A DNA stretch of 64,000 bases from Scandinavium sp036409475 (GTDB lineage: Bacteria > Pseudomonadota > Gammaproteobacteria > Enterobacterales > Enterobacteriaceae): positions 248,001-312,000 of the forward strand of contig NZ_JAYRCK010000001.1 of NCBI RefSeq assembly GCF_036409475.1, written 5' to 3'. The notes below the pieces were generated by a model. That model did no database searches, was not told where the DNA came from, and was given only the letters and a program-made list of their open reading frames with translations. Below, one piece after another: positions 50,949 to 60,187 of this stretch. Both the position numbers and the translations under genes were made by a program. Numbering within the stretch: position 1 is the first letter of the stretch; each line of letters starts with the position of its first letter.

Positions 50949-52610
50949 TTAGCGAATGTTGATGATGGCATCGAACAGGGTGCTGGCGGTCTGCAGAACC
51001 TGAGCATTCGCCAGGTAATATTGCTGGAACAGCTGCAGATTGCCGTATTCCTCATCGAGGCTAACGCCAGAAATGGACTGCTGCTGTTTTGTCAGCTGCG
51101 TGACCACGTTACCCTGCGTCGTGCTGCTGGTTTCGAGGTTGGCGGTTTTGTTCCCCACGTCACTCACCAGCGCCGCATAGGCATCGTTAAAGGATTTGTT
51201 GCCGCCGACCAGCTTGCTGTTTTGCAGATCCAGCATCGCCTGGCCGTTACGGTTATCACTTTCACCGCTGTTGCCATCCGGCAGCCCCATCGCAATGGTG
51301 CCTGGGTCAGAAATCGCGACGCCCATGTTGACGATAGCGTTCGCCACGGGCTTCACGGTGAAGCTGTCATTTTTGGCGGCGTTGCCGCTGATGCTGACCG
51401 AAAGGCCGTCAAATTTCAGCGTGCCTGCCGTGCTGTCGTCCACCGTGACGCTGGTGTTGTCCGACAGACGCGTGACCTGCCAGTTGCTGCCATCAAAACT
51501 GACTTTGTAATCTGTAGCCTGCACTTTGGTGCTGTTGGCAGGATCGACGGTTGCCGTCAGCTGCGCTGTCCCGGTGTTACGCGTGTTGCTCAGGACTGAC
51601 GGTGAGCCAATAGTGAAGAAATCGCCACCGGTCTGTGTATTACCGTCAGCATCAATATACGTACCCTGAGCATTTTGTGCGTTAAACGCATTAGCAAACG
51701 ACAGCGCCATCTGGTTCAGGCTATTACGGGTCTGATCGAGATCCTGAGAGCGGAACGTTATCAGGCCGCCCAGTGAGCCGGTCGTCAGCTGTTTTTCCGG
51801 AATTTCGATATTCCCGGCAACGTTATCGACATACGCAACAGTGGTACGCGAAGGATCGGCGCTGCTTGGTACCGCCGCCAGTTTGTGCGACGTACTGCCC
51901 TGCACCAGGCTGTAGCCGTTGGCCATGGTGATGTTATAGGTGCCGCCGTCCTGGACGTTCACTTCCACGCCGACCAGCTGGTTTAACTGGCTGACGAGCT
52001 GATCACGCTGGTCGAGCAAGTCGTTTGGCGATGCGCCTGCGCCCACACCGGTGAGCTTAGAAATCTTGTCGTTAAGGGAAGCAATCTGCTGCGAGTAGTT
52101 GTTAATCTGGTCGACGCTTGAAGCAATCGCGCCGTTAACCTGCTTATCCTGGTCACGCAGATACTGATCGGTGGTTTTGAACTGATTAACCAGCCCTTGC
52201 GCTTTGCCGATCACCGTCTGGCGAGCAGCCGGATCTTCGGCGTTGCTGACCAGCGTTTGCAGGCTGGTGAAAAAGTCCTGCAAGGTCGCTGAAATGGAAT
52301 TGGTGGTGTCAGACAGCATGTCGTCGATTTTCGACATCTGCTGATAACGCGTGGTCAGGCCGCTGCTCTGGTTTTGTGCCGCATTCAGCTGGTTGCTGAT
52401 AAAGGCGTTGTATTCGCGCTGCACGCCGGTAACAGTCACACCGTTCCCGACCCAACCGCCCATACCCAGCGTACTGTTTGACGCCGACAGAACCGTCGTC
52501 TGGCGGGTATAGCCAGCCACGTTATAACTGGCAATGTTGTTACTGACGGTATTCAGTGCCGCCTGTGCAGCGCCCAGGCCGCTCATTGCACTATTAAATA
52601 AACTGGACAT
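50949..52610 (-). CDS. flgK: Flagellar hook-associated protein FlgK (HAP1)
   Basis: FlgK forms the first hook-filament junction zone. From ATG 52610 (MSSLFNSAMSGL) it has 553 residues. The conserved N-terminal helix carries the NNIASYNVAGYTRQ motif, and the C-terminus is conserved (GVSLDEEYGNLQLFQQYYLANAQVL). The middle domain is variable. GGAGG lies just before this start, and a sigma-28 promoter lies in the gap to flgJ. The in-frame Met at 52637 adds nine unconserved residues. Confidence 0.97.
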   Translation of the reverse strand: MSSLFNSAMSGLGAAQAALNTVSNNIASYNVAGYTRQTTVLSASNSTLGMGGWVGNGVTVTGVQREYNAFISNQLNAAQNQSSGLTTRYQQMSKIDDMLSDTTNSISATLQDFFTSLQTLVSNAEDPAARQTVIGKAQGLVNQFKTTDQYLRDQDKQVNGAIASSVDQINNYSQQIASLNDKISKLTGVGAGASPNDLLDQRDQLVSQLNQLVGVEVNVQDGGTYNITMANGYSLVQGSTSHKLAAVPSSADPSRTTVAYVDNVAGNIEIPEKQLTTGSLGGLITFRSQDLDQTRNSLNQMALSFANAFNAQNAQGTYIDADGNTQTGGDFFTIGSPSVLSNTRNTGTAQLTATVDPANSTKVQATDYKVSFDGSNWQVTRLSDNTSVTVDDSTAGTLKFDGLSVSISGNAAKNDSFTVKPVANAIVNMGVAISDPGTIAMGLPDGNSGESDNRNGQAMLDLQNSKLVGGNKSFNDAYAALVSDVGNKTANLETSSTTQGNVVTQLTKQQQSISGVSLDEEYGNLQLFQQYYLANAQVLQTASTLFDAIINIR

Positions 52611-52652
52611 GGAGGTTCCTTTATTCTTTTGAGACACGGGTCCTGACGAAGA

Positions 52653-52679
52653 TTATCGGCACTGTTCAGGTGAACTTGA
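52653..52679 (-). promoter_or_regulatory. Sigma-28 (FliA) promoter of flgKL
   Basis: On the minus strand TCAAGTTC-N11-GCCGATAA matches the enteric FliA consensus TAAAGTTT-N11-GCCGATAA, with an exact -10 element. It starts class 3 transcription of flgKL, 43 bp upstream of the flgK ATG. Confidence 0.92.
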
Positions 52680-52685
52680 GCGGTT

Positions 52686-53639
52686 TCAGAACAGATTTTC
52701 AATCTCGTTGCTGTACGCCTTACTGACCTTCTCACTCATTCCTTTTAACTGCTGGATCATGCTGGTGAGCTTGCGTGCATAGTTCGGGTCCGTGGCGTAA
52801 CCGGCGTTCTGCAAGGCCTGTGCGCCCTGCTCTGGCGTTGCCGCTTTGGTGACAGCGGCGTAGCGAGGATTACGGGTTAACAGGCCAACGTAATCCGACA
52901 GCGCATCAAGATAAGAGCTGTAGACGCGGAAACGCGCCTTAACCTTTTTCATCTCACCGTTTTCAAATTCGGTGGTGGTGATTTCGGTGACTTTGCCCTT
53001 CCAGTCTGAAGAGGCCTTCACGCCAAAGAGGTTGAAGCTTGGCTCGCCGTTTTCACGGCGGATTTGCCGTTGTCCCCAGCCGGATTCCAGCGCCGCCTGA
53101 GCAAGGATCAGGTGATGAGGAATACCGCTTTGTTCACTGGCGAGTTTCGCAGGCAGCGAGAGCTGCGCGAGGAAGTCCTGGCTGCCGCCCGTCAAATCCG
53201 CGGCGTCTGTTGCTGTAGGCGCTTTCGGCATCGCTTTGCGCACCATTTGCGTCAGCGCCGAGTTCTGATAGCTGGTCACCGTTTCGAGGTCAAACTTCAG
53301 CGGCACCTGCGCAGGCGTGTCTTTCACTTCTCCTTGCGCCGCCGCCATCTGTTTCACCATCTCATCGGCCAGCCCCAGTCCTTTGCCCGCCGTTAACTGC
53401 TGGGCAATTTGCTGATCGTACATACTGGTGTACAGCCGGGTCTGGTCGCTGCTAAAAAGCCCGTCTTTCGGCAGCGCATCACGCATGCTTTTCAGCATCA
53501 TTTGCACGAACATGCCTTCCACCTGACGGGCCACGGGCTTGAGATTCGCCCGTGGATCCTGTCCGGCTTTCATTTTCAGTTCGTTGAGCGATTGCGCGTC
53601 CCAGGCCGCGCTCGCCATCAGCTTGCTGTCGCCCAGCAT
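52686..53639 (-). CDS. flgJ: Flagellar rod-cap/peptidoglycan hydrolase FlgJ
   Basis: FlgJ caps the growing rod in the periplasm and locally digests murein. The 317 residues have an N-terminal rod-scaffold domain (VEGMFVQMMLKSMRDALPKDG) and a C-terminal glucosaminidase domain (GH73) with the catalytic Glu in AQAALESGWGQRQI and the NLFGVKAS loop. It overlaps the flgI stop by the TGATG arrangement. Confidence 0.97.
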   Translation of the reverse strand: MLGDSKLMASAAWDAQSLNELKMKAGQDPRANLKPVARQVEGMFVQMMLKSMRDALPKDGLFSSDQTRLYTSMYDQQIAQQLTAGKGLGLADEMVKQMAAAQGEVKDTPAQVPLKFDLETVTSYQNSALTQMVRKAMPKAPTATDAADLTGGSQDFLAQLSLPAKLASEQSGIPHHLILAQAALESGWGQRQIRRENGEPSFNLFGVKASSDWKGKVTEITTTEFENGEMKKVKARFRVYSSYLDALSDYVGLLTRNPRYAAVTKAATPEQGAQALQNAGYATDPNYARKLTSMIQQLKGMSEKVSKAYSNEIENLF

Positions 53640-54736
53640 CAGATGATTTCCACTTTGGCACGCAGGCAGCCTGCGGTCTGCATGGATTGCAGGATAGACA
53701 TCAGTTCCAGCGGTGATGCTCCCAGCGCATTAAGCGCACGCACGACGTTATTCAGGTTGGCGCTGGAACGCACGCTTTGAATCGCACCGCCGCTCTGACG
53801 CAGATCGATTTGCGTTTGCGGAGTCACCACCGTTGAGCCGCCAGCAAATGGCGTATCCGGCTGGCTGACCTGAGCAGAACGGTTCACCGTGACGGACAAG
53901 TTGCCTTGCGCCACCGCGCAGTTATCCAGCGTGACTTCGCGGTTCATTACCACCGATCCGGTACGCGAGTTGATGATCACTTTCGCATCCTGAGGCGTGA
54001 CGTTCACTTCCAGGTTCTGAATGTCCGCCAGCATACGCACCTGACTGCTGTTGCCGCTTGAACCCTGAATCTGCACGGTACGGGCATCCAGCGCGGTCGC
54101 CATGCCAAATCCGCCGCGGCGGTTGATGGTATCGGCAATCTGCTGCGCCATGCCGAAGTCGTCTTCGTTGAGTTGAAGATTAATGGTGTTACCCGCCCCA
54201 AACTGACTAGGCAATTCACGTTCGATGGTCGCGCCACCGGTGATACGCCCGCCGTTCAGCTGGTTAACCTGCACGCTGCTGCCACCCGCAGACGCACCGG
54301 CACCGCCAACAAGTATGTTGCCCTGCGCGAGGGCATAAATCTGGCTATCAACGCCTTTTAAAGGAGTCATCAACAGCGTACCGCCGCGAAGGCTTTTCGC
54401 GTTACCCATTGAGGACACCACCACGTCGATGGTTTGCCCCTGACGGCCAAACGCCGGGAGTTGCGCCGTCACCATGACCGCCGCCACGTTTTTTAACTGC
54501 ATGTTGGTCCCAGCCGGAACCGTGATCCCAAGCTGCGACAACATGTTGTTCAGACTTTGCGTGGTGAACGGCGTTTGCGTCGTCTGGTCACCGGTACCGT
54601 CAAGTCCTACCACCAGCCCGTAGCCGATCAGCGAGTTTTGACGTACGCCCTGTACGCTGGTGAGGTCACGAATGCGATCGGCCTGGGCGAATCCCGCCAC
54701 CAGAACCAGAGCAATGCCAACCAGAGTTTTAAACAT
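53639..54736 (-). CDS. flgI: Flagellar P-ring protein FlgI
   Basis: FlgI assembles into the periplasmic P ring around the rod, at the peptidoglycan layer. The 365 residues start with a Sec signal peptide cleaved after FAQA. The mature part starts DRIRDLTSVQGVRQN, and the motif LIGYGLVVGLDGTGD is typical of the family. It is 11 bp downstream of flgH on the minus strand. Confidence 0.98.
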   Translation of the reverse strand: MFKTLVGIALVLVAGFAQADRIRDLTSVQGVRQNSLIGYGLVVGLDGTGDQTTQTPFTTQSLNNMLSQLGITVPAGTNMQLKNVAAVMVTAQLPAFGRQGQTIDVVVSSMGNAKSLRGGTLLMTPLKGVDSQIYALAQGNILVGGAGASAGGSSVQVNQLNGGRITGGATIERELPSQFGAGNTINLQLNEDDFGMAQQIADTINRRGGFGMATALDARTVQIQGSSGNSSQVRMLADIQNLEVNVTPQDAKVIINSRTGSVVMNREVTLDNCAVAQGNLSVTVNRSAQVSQPDTPFAGGSTVVTPQTQIDLRQSGGAIQSVRSSANLNNVVRALNALGASPLELMSILQSMQTAGCLRAKVEII

Positions 54737-54747
54737 AAGTCACCTCG

Positions 54748-55446
54748 TTACATCGGTGAGAGATTAAGGAAGAAACGCTGCAGCCAGCCCATGTTCTGCG
54801 CTTCATTGATATAGCCGTTACCCACGTATTCGATACGCGCGTCCGCCACTTGGGTAGACGGTACGGTGTTACTGCCGCTGATCGTGCGAGGGTTCACCAC
54901 GCCCGAGAAGCGAATAAATTCTGTGCCCTGATTGATGGCGATTTGTTTTTCACCCACCACGTGCAGGTTGCCGTTAGCCAGCACCTGATCCACGGTCACC
55001 GTCAGCGTGCCGCTGAAGGTATTGCTGGCGTTAGCGCCGCCTTTCCCGTTAAAGGAATTGCCGCCAGAAGCGTCCACATCGGCGCGGGCATTGCCAAACA
55101 GGCCTTGCAGATAACGCGGCACGGTGTCGAAGCCGAAATTCGTTTTGCCGTCGCGGCTGGCATTCGCGGAAGAACTCTTCGACGCGCTGACGTTTTCCTG
55201 CAACTGGATGGTCAGAGTGTCACCAATATTGCGCGGACGACGGTCCTCAAACAGCGGTTGATAGCCGTAGTTAATCGGCTGGGCGCTTTGAAAAATAGAC
55301 CCATTGACCACTGGCACAGGGCCGGGCACAGGTTGTGCCGTGGTCGCCCCTTCCACCAACGGTTTAGAAGGGATCCATGCGCATCCTGCCTGCGTCAGAG
55401 CAAGAAGCACGAAGAACGGATAACGAAGCGCTGAGGATTTGTGCAT
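54748..55446 (-). CDS. flgH: Flagellar L-ring lipoprotein FlgH
   Basis: FlgH is the outer-membrane lipoprotein of the L ring. From ATG 55446 (MHKSSALRYP) it has 232 residues, the E. coli length, with a lipoprotein signal ending at AGC (Cys about 22). The conserved core includes GDTLTIQLQENVSASK and the tail MGWLQRFFLNLSPM. The frame also opens at a TTG 21 nt upstream, which is less likely. Confidence 0.96.
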   Translation of the reverse strand: MHKSSALRYPFFVLLALTQAGCAWIPSKPLVEGATTAQPVPGPVPVVNGSIFQSAQPINYGYQPLFEDRRPRNIGDTLTIQLQENVSASKSSSANASRDGKTNFGFDTVPRYLQGLFGNARADVDASGGNSFNGKGGANASNTFSGTLTVTVDQVLANGNLHVVGEKQIAINQGTEFIRFSGVVNPRTISGSNTVPSTQVADARIEYVGNGYINEAQNMGWLQRFFLNLSPM

Positions 55447-55503
55447 GGCCTTTATCTTCTGAATCAAAAAAATCCGGTGCGGGAAATCCGCACCGGAGAC
55501 AAC

Positions 55504-56286
55504 TTACAGCTGAGTGAGTTTCTGCAGCATCTGGTCGGTGGTTGAGACCGCCTTGCTGTTGATCTCATACGCACGCTGAACCTGAATCATGTTGACCAGC
55601 TCTTCCGCCACGTTGACATTCGAGGTTTCCACATAACCCTGATACAGCAGACCCGCACCGTTCAGACCAGGCGTGGTGTCGTTTGGCGCACCGGAAGCCT
55701 GCGTTTCGGTGTAGAGGTTCTCACCAATGCTTTCCAGCCCGGAGTCGTTCATGAAGGTGGTCAGGTTAAGTTGCCCCACCTGCACCGGGTTCGCTTGCCC
55801 CTGCTGAGTCACGCTCACCACGCCGTCACGGCCAATGGTAATGCTCAGAGTGTTAGCCGGAATGGTGATAGCAGGCTGAACCTGGTAGCCGCCTGCCGTC
55901 ACCAGTTGACCGTTCTGATCGACCTGGAAAGAGCCGTCGCGGGTATAAGCAGAGGTGCCATCTGGCAACAGAACCTGGAAGAAACCTTCGCCTTTAATCG
56001 CCACATCTTTGCTGTTGTCGGTCTGCGACAGGTTGCCCTGAGTGTGAATGCGCTCAGTGGCGACCGGACGAACACCGGTACCAATTTGCAGGCCAGAAGG
56101 CAGCGTGGTTTGTTCAGAAGACTGGGCACCTGGCTGGCGCACGGTCTGGTAAAGCAAGTCTTCAAACACGGCACGTTGACGCTTAAACCCGTTGGTGCTG
56201 ACGTTCGCCAGGTTGTTGGCGATAACGTCCATGTTGGTTTGCTGCGCGTCGAGACCGGTTTTGGCGATCCATAATGAACTGATCAT
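55504..56286 (-). CDS. flgG: Flagellar distal rod protein FlgG
   Basis: FlgG forms the distal rod. From ATG 56286 (MISSLWIAKTGLDAQ, 260 residues) it shows the axial-protein N-terminal motif NNLANVSTNGFKRQRAVF and the C-terminal VNMIQVQRAYEINSKAVST. GAGG stands 7 bp before this start. The frame continues upstream into an inserted repeat, but those 25 residues are not rod-like, so the upstream start is rejected. Confidence 0.97.
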   Translation of the reverse strand: MISSLWIAKTGLDAQQTNMDVIANNLANVSTNGFKRQRAVFEDLLYQTVRQPGAQSSEQTTLPSGLQIGTGVRPVATERIHTQGNLSQTDNSKDVAIKGEGFFQVLLPDGTSAYTRDGSFQVDQNGQLVTAGGYQVQPAITIPANTLSITIGRDGVVSVTQQGQANPVQVGQLNLTTFMNDSGLESIGENLYTETQASGAPNDTTPGLNGAGLLYQGYVETSNVNVAEELVNMIQVQRAYEINSKAVSTTDQMLQKLTQL

Positions 56287-56301
56287 AGATGTCCTCAAAT
56301 T

Positions 56302-56389
56302 GCTGACAAAGAAGGAAAAAACGTGGTTTTTCCTTCTTTGTGGTGAGCAGTCGAAAATCAATAAATTGATTTTCCTTGTTTTTTATTGG
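56302..56389. repeat. Triple-hairpin dispersed repeat, copy C (partial)
   Basis: The first two palindromes of copies A and B are present and nearly identical (15-bp ACAAAGAAGGAAAAA stem, 10-bp GAAAATCAAT stem). Similarity fades after TTTTTTATT, and the third hairpin is missing. It lies in the 161-bp gap between flgF and flgG inside the flgBCDEFGHIJ operon, 16 bp upstream of the flgG start. Confidence 0.88.
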
Positions 56390-56447
56390 TCAGAACATGA
56401 CAGACCGGTGCCGTAATGTGATTTCTCATCAGTCTCATATCCTGTTA

Positions 56448-57206
56448 TTAGCTCATTGACAGTAGCTGGTTAGCCTTCTGCGCGTTGTCGTCAACGCTGC
56501 TGATGACCTTCATCTGCATTTCAAAACGGCGCGAGCTGGCAATCATTTCGGCCATCGCCGCCACGGGTTTGACGTTACTGCCCTCTAACACGCCGGACTG
56601 CAGACGCACGCTCGGGTCAGACTGCAAGGTCTGCCCACGAGTCGCCTGAGCCGTGGCGGTCAGGCGGAACATACCGTCATCGCCACGAATCACTTCGTTG
56701 TTCGCCGCTTTCACCATTTTGAGTTTGCCGACCGGCGCAATGGTGTTGGCAGGGTCACCCGGGTTGAGCGCAGAAATGGTGCCGTCTGCGGCAATGGTGA
56801 CTTCTGAGCCTTCCGGCACCACCACAGGCCCGCCGCCATCGCCCAGCACCGGGTTGCCCTGAATGGTCAATTGCCCCGTGGAGCTCACCTGAATGCTGCC
56901 GTTGCGGGTATAGCCTTCCGTACCGTCTGCGGCCTGGACAGCCAGCCAGCCGTCCTGCTGCAACGCCACGTCCAGAGGGCGAGCGGTATAGTCGAGCTGA
57001 CCCGGTGTCATGTCGGCGCCAGGCGTCGAGCCCGCCACCAGCGTACGAGTCTGGTAAGTCTCCCCGTTGACCGGCACCGCTCGCAGCGCGGTCAATTGCG
57101 CGCGAAAGCCCGGCGTAGAGGTGTTGGCGAGGTTGCTGGCGGTGACCGCCTGCAGTTCCATCGTCTGACTTGCCGCGCCCATCGCGGTATAAATTGCGTG
57201 ATCCAT
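56448..57206 (-). CDS. flgF: Flagellar proximal rod protein FlgF
   Basis: FlgF is a proximal rod subunit. The 252 residues carry MDHAIYTAMGAASQTMEL, the axial motif ASNLANTSTPGFRAQL and a C-terminal helix (MAEMIASSRRFEMQMKVISS). It lies 20 bp after flgE and is separated from flgG by the repeat-bearing gap. Confidence 0.97.
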   Translation of the reverse strand: MDHAIYTAMGAASQTMELQAVTASNLANTSTPGFRAQLTALRAVPVNGETYQTRTLVAGSTPGADMTPGQLDYTARPLDVALQQDGWLAVQAADGTEGYTRNGSIQVSSTGQLTIQGNPVLGDGGGPVVVPEGSEVTIAADGTISALNPGDPANTIAPVGKLKMVKAANNEVIRGDDGMFRLTATAQATRGQTLQSDPSVRLQSGVLEGSNVKPVAAMAEMIASSRRFEMQMKVISSVDDNAQKANQLLSMS

Positions 57207-57226
57207 GAAGCCGTCCCGTCAGGCGC

Positions 57227-58480
57227 TTAGCGCAGGTTAACCAGGGTGTTGAGGATCTGATCCTGGGTTTTGATGGTCTGCGCGTTCGACTGGTAGTTAC
57301 GCTGCGCGACAATCATGTTCACCAGTTCTTTACTCAGGTCGACGTTGGACGCTTCCAGCGCGCCGTTGGTCAGGGTGCCGAAGTTCCCGGTACCCGCAGT
57401 TCCCAGCAGTGCCACGCCTGAAGACTGGGTGGCTGACCAGACGTTATCGCCTTCCGACTGCAGGCCTTCGTTGTTGGCAAAGTTCGCCATCACGATTTGA
57501 CCAAGAAGCTGAGTCTGTTCGTTGGAGTAGTTGCCGACCACGGTGCCATCGTCGTTAATCTGGTAGCTCACCAGGTTGCCCGGCTTGTAACCGTTCTGGT
57601 TGGTCGCAACGATGTCGTTGGAGCCGGTGTTCTGCTGCATGGAGTTAGCGAGGCTGAGGGTGAAGGTGCCGCCTGCTGAACCGTTCAGGCCCACCAACGG
57701 AATACCAAATTCAGGTTTAGCGCCTGTCGCTGGAGGCGTCAGCACACCGCCAGCGTAGGTTCCCACGCCTGTCAGGGTGCCGTTATTGTCAAAATTCATT
57801 TGTGCGGCTTGTACTGCTTTCGCACCTGCAACGCTGGAGTCCTGGGTATAAATATCCCAGGTGTTATCCGCCGTTTTAACGTAATACAGGTTTACGTCGT
57901 GGGAGTTACCCTGCGAGTCATAGACCGTGACGGTGCCTTTCTTGTTGTAGGTATCCGAGTTCGTCGCATCAAACGGTGAGGTCGCTGGCTTAGCATCGGT
58001 GGAGTTGAGGTTAATCTGCATCGATGCGGTGGTGGTTGCTTTCGCCGCCATCAACGTATTGGGAATGCTCAGGCCAACCGGGTTTGCCCCCTGCTGAATG
58101 GTTGGCGGCGTGCCGGTGGCCGGATAGCCGGTCAGCTGCAGGCCCTGCATGTTCACCAGATTGCGGTTTTCATCCAGTTTGAACTGGCCGTTACGGCTGT
58201 AATAGACGGAACCGTTGCTGTCCGTCAGACGGAAGAAGCCGTTCTGGCTGATGGCGACATCCAGCGCACGCCCGGTGCTGGTGGTGGTGCCGTCGGTAAA
58301 GTCCTGGGTTATCCCGGCGACTTTAACGCCCAGCCCGACTTTGGAACCGGCGAACATATCTGCAAACGAGGCCGTCCCGGATTTAAAGCCGTAAGTGGCG
58401 GAGTTGGCGATGTTGTTGCCGATCACGTCGAGGTTGGTGGAGGCCGCGTTCAGGCCGCTGACCGCTTGAGAAAAGGCCAT
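57227..58480 (-). CDS. flgE: Flagellar hook protein FlgE
   Basis: FlgE polymerises into the hook, the universal joint of the flagellum. At 417 residues it is about 15 longer than E. coli FlgE, with the difference in the variable middle domain. The N-terminus has MAFSQAVSGLNAASTNLDVI and the NSATYGFKSG motif, and the C-terminus ends MIVAQRNYQSNAQTIKTQDQ and onward. It is 20 bp after flgD. Confidence 0.97.
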   Translation of the reverse strand: MAFSQAVSGLNAASTNLDVIGNNIANSATYGFKSGTASFADMFAGSKVGLGVKVAGITQDFTDGTTTSTGRALDVAISQNGFFRLTDSNGSVYYSRNGQFKLDENRNLVNMQGLQLTGYPATGTPPTIQQGANPVGLSIPNTLMAAKATTTASMQINLNSTDAKPATSPFDATNSDTYNKKGTVTVYDSQGNSHDVNLYYVKTADNTWDIYTQDSSVAGAKAVQAAQMNFDNNGTLTGVGTYAGGVLTPPATGAKPEFGIPLVGLNGSAGGTFTLSLANSMQQNTGSNDIVATNQNGYKPGNLVSYQINDDGTVVGNYSNEQTQLLGQIVMANFANNEGLQSEGDNVWSATQSSGVALLGTAGTGNFGTLTNGALEASNVDLSKELVNMIVAQRNYQSNAQTIKTQDQILNTLVNLR

Positions 58481-58500
58481 GTCTTTACTCCTGCTAAGGG

Positions 58501-59196
58501 TTAAATAATCTGACGAACTTCGTCGAGCGTGGTGGTGCCATACGTGCCGAGATCCAGCAGATTACCGCTGCTTCCCTTCGTAATCCCTTGCACAAGCGCG
58601 AACTGGAGCGGCTGAGCCACCAGTTGGGTGCCGTTTGTGCTGGCGGCAATCGAGACGCTGTATGCGCCATCCGGAACCGTCGTGCCATCAGCGGCAGTCC
58701 CGTCCCAGGTAAAGGTGTGTACGCCTGCGGTCTGAGCACCCAGATCGAGGGTACGGATCACTTTGCCACTGCTGTCAGTGATGGTCGCCGTGGCTTTATC
58801 CGCCGCCTGGGTTAACTCAACCCCAAACGGCGTGGTGCTGGCGGAACCATCAGAATTCGCACCTGCCAGAACCACGGAACCCGGGATCATCACGCCGTGA
58901 CCAATCAGGTTTGAGGCCTGCAAAGACTGGCTGTTATCAATCTGACCGGAGATAGAGCCCAGCGTGGTATTGAGTTTCTCAATCCCGCTGACGGTGCTGA
59001 TTTGCGCCAGCTGCGAGGTCAACTGGCTGTTGTCCATCGGGTTGGTCGGGTCCTGGTTTTGCAACTGGGCTACCAGCAGCGTCAGAAAGCTGCTTTGCAG
59101 GTCGGACGCGCTGCTGCTGGTTAAGTCACCGCTGGTGGCTTTGGTGGTGCTGACGCCGGTGTTAGTCGGGTCGTTGACATTGACGGCAATAGACAT
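58501..59196 (-). CDS. flgD: Flagellar hook-cap protein FlgD
   Basis: FlgD is the scaffold cap that guides hook assembly and is later replaced by FlgK. The 231 residues have the conserved N-terminal FLTLLVAQLQNQDPTNPMDN and the FlgD Ig/tudor region with HTFTWDGTAADGTTVPDG. It follows flgC by 11 bp. Confidence 0.97.
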   Translation of the reverse strand: MSIAVNVNDPTNTGVSTTKATSGDLTSSSASDLQSSFLTLLVAQLQNQDPTNPMDNSQLTSQLAQISTVSGIEKLNTTLGSISGQIDNSQSLQASNLIGHGVMIPGSVVLAGANSDGSASTTPFGVELTQAADKATATITDSSGKVIRTLDLGAQTAGVHTFTWDGTAADGTTVPDGAYSVSIAASTNGTQLVAQPLQFALVQGITKGSSGNLLDLGTYGTTTLDEVRQII

Positions 59197-59207
59197 CGGT
59201 TTCTCCG

Positions 59208-59612
59208 TTACTGGCCGAGGGTCAGTGTTTTGAGCATCATGCTCTTGACGGTATTGAGGACTTCAACGTTGGCCTGATAGCTGCGGGACGCTGACATAGT
59301 GTTGACCATCTCCTCGACCACATCGACGTTAGGCATCTTGACGTAGCCTTTGGCGTCCGCCAGCGGGTTGCCCGGCTGAAAGACCATCTTGAAAGGTGCC
59401 TGGCTTTCCTGCACGTCAGCCACTTTTACGCCACCGGTTGCCGCCCCTGTCGGCGCATCCACCTGAAAGACCACTTGTTTGGCGCGATAGGGCTGGCCGT
59501 CTGGTCCGGTCACACTGTCGGCGTTGGCGAGGTTACTGGCCGCCACGTTCAGGCGTTTGGACTGGGCCGTCAGCGCGGAGCCCGCCACATCAAAAATATT
59601 CAGTAAAGCCAT
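59208..59612 (-). CDS. flgC: Flagellar proximal rod protein FlgC
   Basis: FlgC is a proximal rod subunit of 134 residues. It shows the axial motif NVAASNLANADSVTGPDGQP and the C-terminal MVNTMSASRSYQANVEVLNT. It starts 3 bp after flgB ends. Confidence 0.98.
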   Translation of the reverse strand: MALLNIFDVAGSALTAQSKRLNVAASNLANADSVTGPDGQPYRAKQVVFQVDAPTGAATGGVKVADVQESQAPFKMVFQPGNPLADAKGYVKMPNVDVVEEMVNTMSASRSYQANVEVLNTVKSMMLKTLTLGQ

Positions 59613-59615
59613 GGC

Positions 59616-60029
59616 TTAGTTCCCCTGTAGCACGGTCATCATGCTTCTGATTTGCCCGCCCAGTACGGTCAGGCCGGTCTGGTATTGCAGGCTGTTGTCG
59701 GCGAATTGCGTGCGCTCCCGATCCATGTCGACGGTGTTACCGTCCATTGAAGGCTGATCGGGGACCCGATACATCAGGTCAACAGAGGGGGCAGACATCG
59801 CCTGGGCCGGAATGTGGCGCTCGGAGGTCAGCGTCAACGACACGCTGCTGGTTTGCGCGCGCCCGCGTTCCATCACTTTTTTGAGTTCTGAAGCAAAATC
59901 GACATCACGCGCCTGATACCCCGGGGTATCGGCGTTAGCGATGTTAGAGGCCAGTATTTCCTGACGCTGAGCACGCAGGTTTAACGCTTCCTGTTGAAAA
60001 CGTAGCGCGGCATCGAGTTTATCGAGCAT
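59616..60029 (-). CDS. flgB: Flagellar proximal rod protein FlgB
   Basis: FlgB is a proximal rod subunit and the first gene of flgBCDEFGHIJ. From ATG 60029 (MLDKLDAALRFQQEAL) it has 137 residues with SNIANADTPGYQARDVDF and the NTVDMDRERTQFADNSLQY end region. GGAGGAG stands 4 bp upstream; the in-frame Met at 60056 lacks such a site. Confidence 0.97.
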   Translation of the reverse strand: MLDKLDAALRFQQEALNLRAQRQEILASNIANADTPGYQARDVDFASELKKVMERGRAQTSSVSLTLTSERHIPAQAMSAPSVDLMYRVPDQPSMDGNTVDMDRERTQFADNSLQYQTGLTVLGGQIRSMMTVLQGN

Positions 60030-60187
60030 GTCTCCTCCGCTAAGGGCAAAGTTCATTCAGCGTTCAGATTAATCCCAATCTCAAGACGCCATCGCCGGAA
60101 TAAACACAAAATGCAGCGCTATTTGTTGCGTTGATGTTCTGTCGGTAAAGGTAAAATTCTGTCATTCCCGACAGACTGGAGTTGGCA
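60030..60187. promoter_or_regulatory. flgB-flgA divergent class 2 promoter region
   Basis: The 158-bp gap separates flgBCDEFGHIJ from flgAMN. In enterics this is the FlhD4C2-activated divergent control region. I did not find a clear FlhDC box by eye. The flgA side has GGAG 8 bp before ATG 60188. Confidence 0.6.

Noticed and set aside
56287..56361. Upstream in-frame start for flgG
   Set aside because: It reads through the inserted repeat and adds 25 residues not found in rod proteins; a good ribosome site precedes ATG 56286.
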